33,465 nucleotides of DNA, from positions 1 through 33,465 of the forward strand of contig CALLML010000027.1 in assembly GCA_938005705.1 (NCBI GenBank), read 5' to 3'. The notes beneath the pieces are model-generated. The model made no database searches. It saw only the letters and a list, made by a program, of their open reading frames with translations, and had not been told where the DNA came from. This document shows positions 16,548-24,840 of this stretch, piece by piece. Within the stretch, counting starts at the first letter, position 1; each line of letters starts with the position of its first letter. Position numbers and translations under genes: made by a program. The stretch is from an uncultured bacterium. Its GTDB lineage: Bacteria; Verrucomicrobiota; Kiritimatiellia; PWTM01.

Positions 16548-17870
16548 ATGGCGAGTATTTTCAAAGCCTATGATATTCGGGGCATTTATGGGGAAACCCT
16601 GACGGATGACTTGGCATTCCGTATCGGGCGGGCATTCGTCACCTTTCTCGGCTGCCGAAAGGTGGTCGTTGGGCGCGACATGCGTCCCCATTCTTCGCCG
16701 CTTTTTGACGCACTTACCAACGGGCTCACGGTCCAGGGCGCCAATGTGGTGGACCTCGGCCTGTGCAGCACGCCGATGTGCTATTTTGCCAACGGCAGCC
16801 TCGAAGCCGATGGCGGCATCATGATTACTGCCTCCCATAATCCCGGTGAATGGAACGGTTTCAAGCTCTGCCGTGCCCGGGCGGTCCCCATCAGTGGCGC
16901 CACCGGTATCGCGGATATCGAACGCATCGTCACAGAAAACGCTTTTGCTCCACGCCCTGCCGGCCCGGGCCGGATTACGGCGGTCAATATGGAGGCGGCG
17001 TATGCCGCTCATGTGCGCACCTTCGCGGAAACCGGACGCCCGTTGCGGGTGGTCGCCGATTTCGCCAATGCGATGGGCGTGGTCGAGCATCGGGCGATCA
17101 CGGACCTCGTGGAAACCGGGCCGCTGTACGATACACTGGACGGCACATTTCCCCATCACGAAGCCAACCCCCTGAAGACCGAAACCCTCGATGCCCTACG
17201 CGCCCGCGTGCGCGCCGGCGGCGCCGACTTTGGTATCGCCTACGACGGCGATGCCGACCGCGTAGGCTTCGTGGACGAGCGAGGCGAGGTTGTGCCGATG
17301 GACATGATCACCGCCCTGATCGCGCGCTCCATGCTGCGGAAATATCCAGGCGCCGTGATCTATTACGATCTGCGCAGCAGCCGGGCCGTGCGCGAGATTA
17401 TCGAGGAGAATGGCGGAAAGCCCATGATGTCGCGCGTGGGACACGCGTTTATCAAACAGCAAATGCGCGGGAGCGACGCTGTCTTCGCCGGCGAGTTATC
17501 GGGTCACTACTACTTCCGTGACAACTTTTTTGCCGAGAGTTCCGCCCTTGCCGTTCTCCACGTGGCCAATCTCCTCCGTCGTTCGTCGGTCCCACTCTCG
17601 GAAATGATCCGGCCGATGCGCCGCTATTTTCAGAGCGGCGAGATCAACTCCACCGTAGCGGACGTTTCCGCCGTTATGAAGCGTCTCGAGACGCGGTATC
17701 CGGGCGGACGCATCGCGCGCCTTGACGGTTTGACGATCGAGTTCGACGACTGGTGGTTCAATGTCCGCGCGTCCAACACCGAGCCTCTGATTCGTTTGAA
17801 TGTGGAAGCCGCTACGCGCGAGCAAATGGAACGCCGGCGCGACGAGCTCCTGGAGATCATCCGCTCATGA
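16548..17870 (+). CDS. manB: phosphomannomutase/phosphoglucomutase
   Basis: This cytoplasmic alpha-D-phosphohexomutase interconverts hexose 6- and 1-phosphates, feeding GDP-mannose or UDP-glucose for surface glycans. All four signature loops are present: TASHNP with the phosphoserine Ser96, the metal-binding DGDADR (233-238), the sugar-specificity loop GELSGHYYF (315-323) and the phosphate-binding RASNTEP (407-413). The GELSGH form is typical of bacterial PMM/PGM enzymes. Length is 440 residues, shorter by about 15-25 than many homologues but with nothing essential missing. GGAGAGGA precedes the ATG. The gene follows the promoter at 16460-16488. asnB lies 90 bp downstream, so they may share a transcript. 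The symbol manB is given for the family; substrate preference is not proved. Confidence 0.93.
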   Translation: MASIFKAYDIRGIYGETLTDDLAFRIGRAFVTFLGCRKVVVGRDMRPHSSPLFDALTNGLTVQGANVVDLGLCSTPMCYFANGSLEADGGIMITASHNPGEWNGFKLCRARAVPISGATGIADIERIVTENAFAPRPAGPGRITAVNMEAAYAAHVRTFAETGRPLRVVADFANAMGVVEHRAITDLVETGPLYDTLDGTFPHHEANPLKTETLDALRARVRAGGADFGIAYDGDADRVGFVDERGEVVPMDMITALIARSMLRKYPGAVIYYDLRSSRAVREIIEENGGKPMMSRVGHAFIKQQMRGSDAVFAGELSGHYYFRDNFFAESSALAVLHVANLLRRSSVPLSEMIRPMRRYFQSGEINSTVADVSAVMKRLETRYPGGRIARLDGLTIEFDDWWFNVRASNTEPLIRLNVEAATREQMERRRDELLEIIRS

Positions 17871-17960
17871 AATCCGACGATGGTGGAGCGTCACCCTCAC
17901 GCACGGAACCTGGCGCGCCGGCGATCACCGCAATGAGTCAGGAGAAACCCGCGTTTTGAT

Positions 17961-19904
17961 ATGTGCGGCATCGCGGGCATGATCGGAAGCGATCGCGCGG
18001 CACGCGTGCGCGCCATGTGTGCCCTGATGCGGCATCGCGGCCCCGACGACGAAGGCTATTACGACGACCCACAGATCACGCTCGGCCAGCGCCGCCTGAG
18101 CATCATTGACCTCGGCGGCGGGCGTCAGCCCATCGCCAACGAGACTGGTCGAATCCAATTGGTCTGTAACGGCGAAATCTACAACAGTCCCGATCTTCGC
18201 CGTGACCTCGAGACGCGCGGCCACCGATTTCGTACTCGTACGGATGTCGAAGTTATTCTCCATTTATATGAGGAGGAGGGCGAAGCCTGCGTGCGGCGGC
18301 TACGCGGCATGTTCGCGTTCGCGCTGTGGGATGCCGATCAACGCCGTCTTTGGATCGCTCGCGATCCACTCGGCCAAAAGCCGCTTTTTTATGCGCAACG
18401 CGGCGAGGCCTTTGCCTTCGCGTCCGAAGTCAAAAGCGTCCTTGCCTCCGGCCTGGTCGAGCCCCGTCCCGATCTGAACGCCTTGTGGCATTACCTTTCG
18501 CTGCGCTATCTGCCCGACGATTACACGTTGTTCGAAGGCGTGCGCAAGCTCCCCGCCGCCTCGACTCTCCTCCTGGAGCCCGGACGCCCGGCGATGGTGT
18601 CGCGCTATTGGACATTGATCTTCGGGCCGAAATGGACGTATGACGAACCGGCGCTGGTGGATGAGCTGGATTCTCGTATCGCCGAGACCGTCCGCTTGCA
18701 TCTGCTCAGCGACGTGCCGGTCGGATCGTTTCTCAGCGGCGGTATTGATTCTAGTCTTGTTACCGCCTACATGGCGCGGGTGACCGGCCGCCCATTCCCA
18801 ACGTTTTCCATCGGCGTGAAAGAGCAGGGCTTTAACGAATTGCCCTTTGCACGGATGGTCTGTGAACGCTACGGTCTGATCGCTCGCGAAAAAGTTGTCG
18901 AGGCCGATCTGGTCCACCGCCTGCCGGAGATGATTCGTTATATGGATGAACCGGCCGATCCGTTCGGCGTCGGCGTTTATCTCGTGTCGAAAATCGCTGC
19001 TGCCGAGGTGAAGGTCGTTCTGAGCGGAGATGGCGGTGATGAAAATTTTGCCGGTTACGATCGCTTCGCCGGCCAGCGTCTCGCCGAGCATTACGCGTGG
19101 CTACCCGCCAGTCTGCGCCGGACCGTGATTCGGCGCCTTTTCGACCTTGTACCGGAGACGTTCGGCTACAAGAGTCTGGCACAAAAACTCAAATGGCTGA
19201 ACGACATGTCGTTCTTTAGCGCTGGAGAACGTTACGCGCGCAGCCTGAGCTTTCTGCGTTTTACCGACGACCATAAGCGGTTTCTGTTCACTCCCGCCGT
19301 CCGAGAACGCATTGCCGACGCCGATTCAACCGCCAAAATATTGCGTTGGTTTGAAGCCGACAATGCGAAGGATCTAGTAGACCGAATGTTATACACTGAT
19401 CTAATGACGCGCATTCCTGACCATCTGCTCGCCATTGTGGATCGCATGTCCATGGCGCATTCGATCGAAGTACGCCCGCCGTTGTTGGATGCCGAGCTCA
19501 CGGCGTTTGCTGCCCGCATTCCGGGCGACCTGAAACTGCGGGGCCGACGCCTCAAATACATCCTGCGGCGAATTGCCGAGCGCCATCTGCCGCGCGCTCT
19601 GATCGAACGCCCCAAACAAGGGTTCGGATTCCCCATTGCCTTCTGGATGCGCACCGACCTAAAAAAACTGTTGCGTACGCTTTTCGAGCAATCCCGTTTC
19701 ATCGAAAAGGGGATATTCGACAAACGTTATATGCATCAATTGCTCGAAGAACACCTGACCGGCAAGACGGATCATAACTTCCGCCTGTGGTTGCTGCTCA
19801 ATCTTGAATTATGGCATCGTCTATATTTCGAGGGCGAGACTGTGGAATCACTTTGGACGGCAATAGACCGCTGGATGAGAAACTCGGCGAAGGATCGCGG
19901 CTGA
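17961..19904 (+). CDS. asnB: asparagine synthetase (glutamine-hydrolysing)
   Basis: AsnB amidates aspartate with glutamine and ATP, in the cytoplasm. The N-terminal glutaminase begins at Cys2 (MCGIAGMIG), the nucleophile, after Met removal. Then come RHRGPDD (25-31) and LVCNGEIYN. The synthetase domain has the PP-loop SGGIDSS (259-265), SGDGGDENFAGYDRF and RPPLLDAEL. Length is 647 residues, in the range of larger bacterial AsnB types, some of which sit in exopolysaccharide loci and act in glycan amidation. Given the upstream phosphohexomutase gene, a surface-glycan role is possible, but plain asparagine synthesis is the simpler reading. The closest ribosome site, AGGAG (17940-17944), is about 16 nt from the ATG, so it is weak. 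The MCGI start fixes the start codon. Confidence 0.95.
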   Translation: MCGIAGMIGSDRAARVRAMCALMRHRGPDDEGYYDDPQITLGQRRLSIIDLGGGRQPIANETGRIQLVCNGEIYNSPDLRRDLETRGHRFRTRTDVEVILHLYEEEGEACVRRLRGMFAFALWDADQRRLWIARDPLGQKPLFYAQRGEAFAFASEVKSVLASGLVEPRPDLNALWHYLSLRYLPDDYTLFEGVRKLPAASTLLLEPGRPAMVSRYWTLIFGPKWTYDEPALVDELDSRIAETVRLHLLSDVPVGSFLSGGIDSSLVTAYMARVTGRPFPTFSIGVKEQGFNELPFARMVCERYGLIAREKVVEADLVHRLPEMIRYMDEPADPFGVGVYLVSKIAAAEVKVVLSGDGGDENFAGYDRFAGQRLAEHYAWLPASLRRTVIRRLFDLVPETFGYKSLAQKLKWLNDMSFFSAGERYARSLSFLRFTDDHKRFLFTPAVRERIADADSTAKILRWFEADNAKDLVDRMLYTDLMTRIPDHLLAIVDRMSMAHSIEVRPPLLDAELTAFAARIPGDLKLRGRRLKYILRRIAERHLPRALIERPKQGFGFPIAFWMRTDLKKLLRTLFEQSRFIEKGIFDKRYMHQLLEEHLTGKTDHNFRLWLLLNLELWHRLYFEGETVESLWTAIDRWMRNSAKDRG

Positions 19905-19956
19905 CGTCAGCGACGCACATGCGACGCGGACCCAGCCGTCGTCGGGAATTGGACGC

Positions 19957-20289
19957 TTATCGAGCCAGCTCGCCCGCGCGGAAAGCGACCCAGATCAGCA
20001 GGAGCACCACGACCAGCACCAGTGTGGCGCGCGGCGCGGGTGCGCCGGTGCAACGGCGCCGAAAAAATTTGGAGGAGACAGCTGCCCAGGCTATCCCCTG
20101 CGCGGTGAGCGCGGCCGCCTCAAAAGTGCGCGCATTGCGATCCGCCCACGGCGTAGCTGATCCCGCCCGGCCGACAAGGGGCATGAGCATGGCGACACTC
20201 AAAAACATGACGCCCGCAAGCACCGAGAGAACGTCCCCCGTCACTGGGTGAGCCCCAAAGTGGCAGATCTTTCTTCGCCATGACGTCAT
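19957..20289 (-). CDS. small predicted membrane protein
   Basis: This is a product of 110 residues with two hydrophobic segments: about residues 20-39 (LSVLAGVMFLSVAMLMPLVG) and 89-104 (TLVLVVVLLLIWVAF). Between them is a polar loop with SATPWADRNARTFEAAALTAQG. No family is recognised. ATG 20289 is chosen because an upstream in-frame start at 20361 would overlap pheS and adds no domain. No ribosome site is visible. It starts 31 bp after the pheS stop on the same strand and ends 53 bp from the convergent asnB stop. The hydrophobic profile supports a real gene, but coding character is only moderate. Confidence 0.5.
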   Translation of the reverse strand: MTSWRRKICHFGAHPVTGDVLSVLAGVMFLSVAMLMPLVGRAGSATPWADRNARTFEAAALTAQGIAWAAVSSKFFRRRCTGAPAPRATLVLVVVLLLIWVAFRAGELAR

Positions 20290-20320
20290 ACAGAAAACGT
20301 TCGAAATTTCGGCATGTGCT

Positions 20321-21355
20321 TCAGACTCCTGAGGCAAATTGCCGGAGATAACGCAGGTCATTTTCGTACAGCAGGCGGATGTCAGGCACGCCGAAAAGAA
20401 TCATCGCCATCCGCTCAATGCCCATGCCGAACGCATAGCCGACCACCTGGTGCCGTTCGTAGCCGACCGCCCGAAAGACATTCGGATGTACCATGCCCGC
20501 ACCGGCAATCTCGATCCATCCACTCTCCTTGCATACGCGGCAGCCTTGACCGCCGCACACATGACAGGAGGCATCCACCTCAACGCTCGGCTCGGTAAAC
20601 GGAAAGAAATGGGGACGAAACCGTATGCGAACGCCAGGACCGAACAATTGTCGGGCAAAATAGGTCAGATCGCCCTTCAGATCGGCCAACGACACCTGAC
20701 GATCCACGTACAAGCCCTCGATTTGGTGAAAGTTCGCGCTGTGGGTGGCATCCGGTGTATCGCGCCGGTAACACCGACCGGGGGCAATGATTCGCACCGG
20801 CGGTGGATGCGCCTCCATGTACCGCACTTGCACAGGAGAGGTCTGACAGCGCAACAGATCACCGTTCTCGAGATAAAACGTGTCGCTCGGATCGCGAGAG
20901 GGATGATCCTCAGGTGTGTTCAATGCGTCAAAATTATTGCGCACCGTTTCAATGTCGGGCCCGTCCGCGACCGTAAAGCCGATGGAACGGAAAATCTCCG
21001 TTGCCCGTTCGATGAGCGCATGGATGGGATGCGCCATCCCGATTTCACGCCATTCGCCCGGCAGCGTAAAATCAAAAGACTCCGAGGCGGCGGAAGATAC
21101 GTTATCCAGCTGTTTTCTCCGCGTGTCCAGGGCATCTTGAACCGCCTGCTTCAGCGCGTTGAGCAAACGTCCCAGCTCTGGGCGTTCCGCGGGGGCGGCC
21201 TCTTTCAGGCTGGACATCAGGGCCGTGACCACGCCTTTACGTCCCAGATACTTGACGCGGGCAGCCTCCAGCGTGGAACCATCGGAAGCGCCAGCGATTT
21301 CAGCAACGATTTGTCTTTGGAGCGACTCTATTTCCTCGCGGTTCATCGCCGTCAT
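20321..21355 (-). CDS. pheS: phenylalanyl-tRNA synthetase alpha subunit
   Basis: PheS is the catalytic subunit of the alpha2-beta2 enzyme that charges tRNA-Phe. The N-terminal coiled-coil arm (about residues 5-95) is followed by the class II core. Visible are GMAHPIHALIE, FFRS-type motif 1 (IFRSIGFTVADGPDIE), the DTFYLENG and LRCQTSPVQVRYM segments, GRCYRRDTPDATHSANFHQ (motif 2), FFPFTEPSVEVD, and the C-terminal GYAFGMGIERMAMILFGV (motif 3). Length is 344 residues, normal. ATG 21355 overlaps the oxidoreductase stop as ATGA and has GAAGG at 7 nt; an upstream frame to 21478 is not credible. The beta subunit pheT, usually next to pheS, is not in the window: the 3' neighbour is a small membrane protein. 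Confidence 0.96.
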   Translation of the reverse strand: MTAMNREEIESLQRQIVAEIAGASDGSTLEAARVKYLGRKGVVTALMSSLKEAAPAERPELGRLLNALKQAVQDALDTRRKQLDNVSSAASESFDFTLPGEWREIGMAHPIHALIERATEIFRSIGFTVADGPDIETVRNNFDALNTPEDHPSRDPSDTFYLENGDLLRCQTSPVQVRYMEAHPPPVRIIAPGRCYRRDTPDATHSANFHQIEGLYVDRQVSLADLKGDLTYFARQLFGPGVRIRFRPHFFPFTEPSVEVDASCHVCGGQGCRVCKESGWIEIAGAGMVHPNVFRAVGYERHQVVGYAFGMGIERMAMILFGVPDIRLLYENDLRYLRQFASGV

Positions 21356-22422
21356 TCGTCGGCCTTCAGCCGAACCTCCCTTCCGGTTTCCGAGGAACGG
21401 TAGAGGGCGTCCAGAATCCGCTGCACCTGCAACGATTCCTCCGGTTTCACATAAGGTTCCGCGCGTCCCAAAATGCAATCCACAAAATGCGCCATCCGCT
21501 CGGGATTGACCATCGGCCGTCCGGCTTTGATTTCCACGATACGATAGTCGCTTCGACCCGGCTGAATGAGCTGCGGCGGTTTGACCGTCGCGCTGGCTTC
21601 TGTGCCGTAGAGGATTATGTTATCCAAATTATTTACGGACATGTGTGCCGCCCAGGACGCTCGTAGCACGATGGTGCGTCCGCTGCGCATTTTAATCAGA
21701 GCGACGGCGAAATCCTCCACGTCAAACGGTGCGCGCGGGTCGATCTCTGAGCGGCCCCACCGGCCGTCACCCAGTCCTCGCGGTCCGAATTTCGAGAAGG
21801 TTTGACCGCTGACGGCGGCCGCGTCGAAATCGCCCAGCAAGTGAAGGCACAAATCCAATATATGCACGCCGATGTCATAACCACAGCCGCCGCCAGCGAA
21901 CTTTTTCTGCGTAAACCAACTCCCGATACGCGGAATGCCCGAGCGCCGCAACCAAAAGGCTTCGGCGTGATAGATTTCACCGAGTCGCCCCGTCTCGACG
22001 AGCTGTTTCAACTTCTGGCGTTCCGGTGGAAACCGCTGATTCTGGCCGACCATGAACACGACCTTTTGGCGCCGGGCCAGCTCCACCACGCGGGTGGCGT
22101 CCCGCGCACATGTCGCGAAAGGTTTGTCGAGCACCACATGCTTGCGGGCCGACAGCGCGTCCAAGGCGACCGGCGCATGGAGATAATTCGGCAGCGCGAT
22201 CGAAACGGCATCTATATCCGTCCGCTTCAATAATTCGTGATAATCTGAAACGGCCTCGGGAACCCCGTATTTTTCACAGGCTACGCGGGCCCGTTCCGCA
22301 TTGGTCTCCGCGATGGCCACTACGCGCGCCGATGGATGACTCTGAAACCCTCGAATATGCGCTTCGCCGATGGCGCCCGCGCCGATAACGGCCGCCCGGA
22401 TTATCCGACAGTTCTTTCGCAT
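21352..22422 (-). CDS. Gfo/Idh/MocA-family oxidoreductase
   Basis: These are cytoplasmic NAD(P)-dependent dehydrogenases acting mostly on sugars and cyclitols. The N-terminal Rossmann domain has the dinucleotide motif AAVIGAGAIGEAHI (10-23). The EKP-type motif appears as LDKPFA, with the conserved lysine, and the C-terminal domain has GGGCGYDIGVHILDLCLHLLG with the expected Asp and His. Length is 356 residues. Start ATG 22422 has AAAGGA at 5 nt. The substrate is unknown; neighbours do not inform it, since pheS follows by a 4-nt overlap and a 342-bp gap lies upstream. The family is common and functionally diverse, so only the general class is assigned. Confidence 0.93.
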   Translation of the reverse strand: MRKNCRIIRAAVIGAGAIGEAHIRGFQSHPSARVVAIAETNAERARVACEKYGVPEAVSDYHELLKRTDIDAVSIALPNYLHAPVALDALSARKHVVLDKPFATCARDATRVVELARRQKVVFMVGQNQRFPPERQKLKQLVETGRLGEIYHAEAFWLRRSGIPRIGSWFTQKKFAGGGCGYDIGVHILDLCLHLLGDFDAAAVSGQTFSKFGPRGLGDGRWGRSEIDPRAPFDVEDFAVALIKMRSGRTIVLRASWAAHMSVNNLDNIILYGTEASATVKPPQLIQPGRSDYRIVEIKAGRPMVNPERMAHFVDCILGRAEPYVKPEESLQVQRILDALYRSSETGREVRLKADE

Positions 22423-22764
22423 CGTCGTCCTTTCTTCGATCTATGTTTGGGATAAATCGAGTCTCAGTTTATTTTATCGCCTTGCTTCCATCAATTCGGA
22501 TTCATCATGCGGGTCACAATAGATGAGAGAGTCTCCTCACGGACTCGGTGAAAGTATCGCCCGGAGGGGTTTGCAGGGATGGCCGGATGGAAGCGGCCTG
22601 ATCCGGCCTCGTTCTTTCCGACCTATTCTGGGCGAGCCCACGCACCGAAAAAATCGACTCGTGGGCCCAAGGAGACGAGATGCCGACAGTGATTGTTTGA
22701 TTTTCCGTTTTCGAAACGGACCGTCGGTACCTCGAACGCAGGTGCGTCCCCCAGCTCTTCCGTT
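22423..22764. other. 342-bp gap without a recognised gene
   Basis: It lies between galE (3' end) and the oxidoreductase (5' end), both on the minus strand, so it should contain the latter's promoter. A perfect inverted repeat TCCGTTT/AAACGGA (22704-22710 and 22714-22720) encloses a TCG loop, and an outer CCGAC/GTCGG pair surrounds it. No T-run follows in either direction. Open frames here show no coding character. Confidence 0.55.
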
Positions 22765-23748
22765 TCAAGATGGAACGACACCGGCGTATCCATTCGGGTG
22801 GGCACGATGCCAGGCCCAGGCGTCCTCCAGAACGGCGTGGATATCGGAACGATGCGGTGTCCAGCCGAGCAAGGTGCGGGCGCGTTCCGCGGAGGCGACC
22901 AGCCGCGGCGGATCGCCGGGGCGACGCGGTTCAATGCGAATGGGTATCGGATGGCCCGTCACGGTGCGCGCTGCTTTGACTACCTCGAGCACAGAGTAGC
23001 CGTTGCCGACACCCAAGTTGAACGCGCCGACATAGTCGGAGGCCATGGCGAGCAAATGCGCGTTGGCCAAATCTGCCACGTGAATATAGTCGCGGATGCA
23101 AGTGCCGTCCGGAGTTTCATAATCGTTGCCGAAGACCGGGAGGGCCTCCGATTGACCGAGGACGACGCGCAGAATGTTGGGGATCAGATGCGTCTCCGGA
23201 TCGTGATCCTCGCCGAGTCGTGGCGTCGCCCCGCAAGCATTGAAATAGCGCAGGGAAACAGGCCGGAAACTATGCAATCGCTCATACCATCGGAGCATGG
23301 TTTCCAGCATGAGCTTCGATTCGCCGTAAGGATTTTCTGGCCGCTGCGGCAGGGTTTCGTCTATCGGCACGCGGTCGGGTTTGCCATAGGTGGCGCAGGT
23401 GGAGGAGAAGATAATGCGGCGCACGCCGTGGGCGCGCATGGCCTCCAGAAGGTTGAGGCCGCCGCCGACATTGTTTTCAAAATACAGCTCCGGCTTCTGC
23501 ATGGACTCGCCGACGAGCGCAAAGGCGGCAAAATGTAAAACTGCATCAAACGAGACTCCGTCAAACGCCGCTTCGATATCAGCCCGCCGACACAAATCGC
23601 CGCGTATAAAACGAGCGCGGGGGTCCACGGCGGCGCGGTGGCCGCGGGAAAGATTGTCGAAAACAGTGACTTCATGTCCGGCGTCGAGCAACCGTTCGGC
23701 CGTCACACTGCCGATGTAGCCGGCGCCGCCGGTGACCAATACCTTCAT
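22765..23748 (-). CDS. galE: UDP-glucose 4-epimerase
   Basis: GalE interconverts UDP-glucose and UDP-galactose (or the N-acetyl forms) using NAD. It is an extended short-chain dehydrogenase. The nucleotide loop GGAGYIGS (7-14) is followed by FDNLSRGH, LHFAAFALVGES and SSTCATYG. The catalytic Ser/Thr is within SST (115-117), and Tyr141 and Lys145 occur in YGESK. Further on come NACGATP, DGTCIRDYIHV and FNLGVGNGYSVLEVV. Length is 327 residues, normal. The ATG overlaps the stop of the upstream DUF151 gene as ATGA, so the pair is probably one transcript. Substrate range is not settled by the sequence. It may serve the same glycans as the phosphohexomutase at 16.5 kb. Confidence 0.96.
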   Translation of the reverse strand: MKVLVTGGAGYIGSVTAERLLDAGHEVTVFDNLSRGHRAAVDPRARFIRGDLCRRADIEAAFDGVSFDAVLHFAAFALVGESMQKPELYFENNVGGGLNLLEAMRAHGVRRIIFSSTCATYGKPDRVPIDETLPQRPENPYGESKLMLETMLRWYERLHSFRPVSLRYFNACGATPRLGEDHDPETHLIPNILRVVLGQSEALPVFGNDYETPDGTCIRDYIHVADLANAHLLAMASDYVGAFNLGVGNGYSVLEVVKAARTVTGHPIPIRIEPRRPGDPPRLVASAERARTLLGWTPHRSDIHAVLEDAWAWHRAHPNGYAGVVPS

Positions 23749-24254
23749 GAGTCTTTTTCTTCCTCCGGATTTTGGGGTGGCGATTGGCCACCATCATCAG
23801 CCGGCGGGCTATTCTCCTGCGCGGTCCGCATGGCCTGTTCCAAAGCCCACGACATATCGCCCGCCCGTTCCCACACATCCGCCGCGACATAGATGGGGCA
23901 ACGCTGCTGGATCGCCAAGGCCATCGAGTCGCTCGGCCGGGCGTCAATTTCGATCAGATTTCGTCCGAGTTCATTTTCCTGAATGAGGAAAAGTCTAGCA
24001 AAAAAGGTGTCATCGCGCAGGTCGTTGATGACGACCTTCTGAACACGCGCGCCGAACCCGGCGAGAATAGACACGATAAGGTCGTGGGTCAGCGGGCGGG
24101 GCGGCTTGATGCCCTGGGCGAACATCGTCAAGGCTGCCGCTACGTAATGGTCAATGAAAATCGCGATGACCTTCGACCCGTCGGTCAGAAAGACGCCCAC
24201 GCCCTGCGGCGTCGGGATCAACGCTTTGATGGATACGAGAATATCCGGTTTCAT
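23745..24254 (-). CDS. bifunctional nuclease (BFN/DUF151) family protein
   Basis: This 169-residue protein carries the BFN/DUF151 domain, known in plants as a nuclease and in bacteria as a widespread domain of uncertain role. Recognisable blocks are ALIPTPQGVGVFLTDG, KVIAIFIDHYVAAALTM, THDLIVSILAGFG, VQKVVINDLRDDTFFARLFL and the conserved EIDARPSDSMALAIQQRCPIYV. The C-terminal 30 residues are acidic and Pro/Gln-rich with no domain. Start: the frame reaches a TTG at 24266, but GGAG (24263-24260) is spaced properly for ATG 24254. It overlaps galE by 4 nt. The family often stands alone; the pairing with galE looks like operon packing rather than shared pathway. Confidence 0.92.
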   Translation of the reverse strand: MKPDILVSIKALIPTPQGVGVFLTDGSKVIAIFIDHYVAAALTMFAQGIKPPRPLTHDLIVSILAGFGARVQKVVINDLRDDTFFARLFLIQENELGRNLIEIDARPSDSMALAIQQRCPIYVAADVWERAGDMSWALEQAMRTAQENSPPADDGGQSPPQNPEEEKDS

Positions 24255-24375
24255 AAATATCTCCAACGACGATCCGATCGCGGCCCATCATAAACTGCTT
24301 TCAATGACGTGTCGAATAGCAGATAATGGTAAAGTTCCTGAGTCCGAGTATGGCATCGGACCAGAAGGCCAAGCC

Positions 24376-24840
24376 ATGCAACGAACGAATTTGGATTTGC
24401 CGAGCGCGTTTCCGTTCGAAACTCGGCTTGACGTGCGAGTCGGCGACATCAATTACGGTGGACACCTCGGCAACGACGCGCTGTTGACATTGTTGCAGGA
24501 AGCACGGCTGCGTTTTCTCGCTGCTAAGGGTTTCAGCGAAACGAATGCCGGCGGCTGTGGCTTAGCGATGGTTGAGGCGCTCGTTCAATACCGAGCCCAG
24601 GCGTTCCGCGACGATCGGCTGAAAATCGAGGTGGCCATCGGCGGTCTGAGCCGTGTGGGATTTGATGTGTTTTATCGAGTCACGCGCGAGGGCGATGGGA
24701 TGGAGATTGCCCGCGCGCGCACGGCCATGGTTTTTTTCGATTATGCTCGCGGACGTCTCTCAAGCATGCCGGATGCGTTTCGCGTGGCCTGGGTCGGCAA
24801 CGGTGCGCAGGATGACGAACGGGAAAAAGTGCTGCTATGA
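24376..24840 (+). CDS. hotdog-fold acyl-CoA thioesterase
   Basis: This 154-residue protein belongs to the 4HBT-type hotdog family that hydrolyses acyl-CoA or related thioesters. The N-terminal ETRLDVRVGDINYGGHLGND block (residues 15-34) carries the Asp24-x-Asn26 ... His30 arrangement of the active-site region. A long helix (LLTLLQEARLRFLAA) and a C-terminal strand set (VEALVQYRAQAF, IARARTAMVFFDYARG) complete the fold. Start: GAAGG lies 7 nt before ATG 24376; the open frame upstream to 24154 is over the divergent DUF151 gene and is not credible. The gene's stop overlaps the following UroD-family start (ATGA). The substrate is not known. Confidence 0.87.
   Translation: MQRTNLDLPSAFPFETRLDVRVGDINYGGHLGNDALLTLLQEARLRFLAAKGFSETNAGGCGLAMVEALVQYRAQAFRDDRLKIEVAIGGLSRVGFDVFYRVTREGDGMEIARARTAMVFFDYARGRLSSMPDAFRVAWVGNGAQDDEREKVLL

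Noticed and set aside
19900..19911. 12-bp palindrome GCTGACGTCAGC at the asnB stop
   Set aside because: No T-run and no repeat elsewhere; probably chance, overlapping coding sequence.
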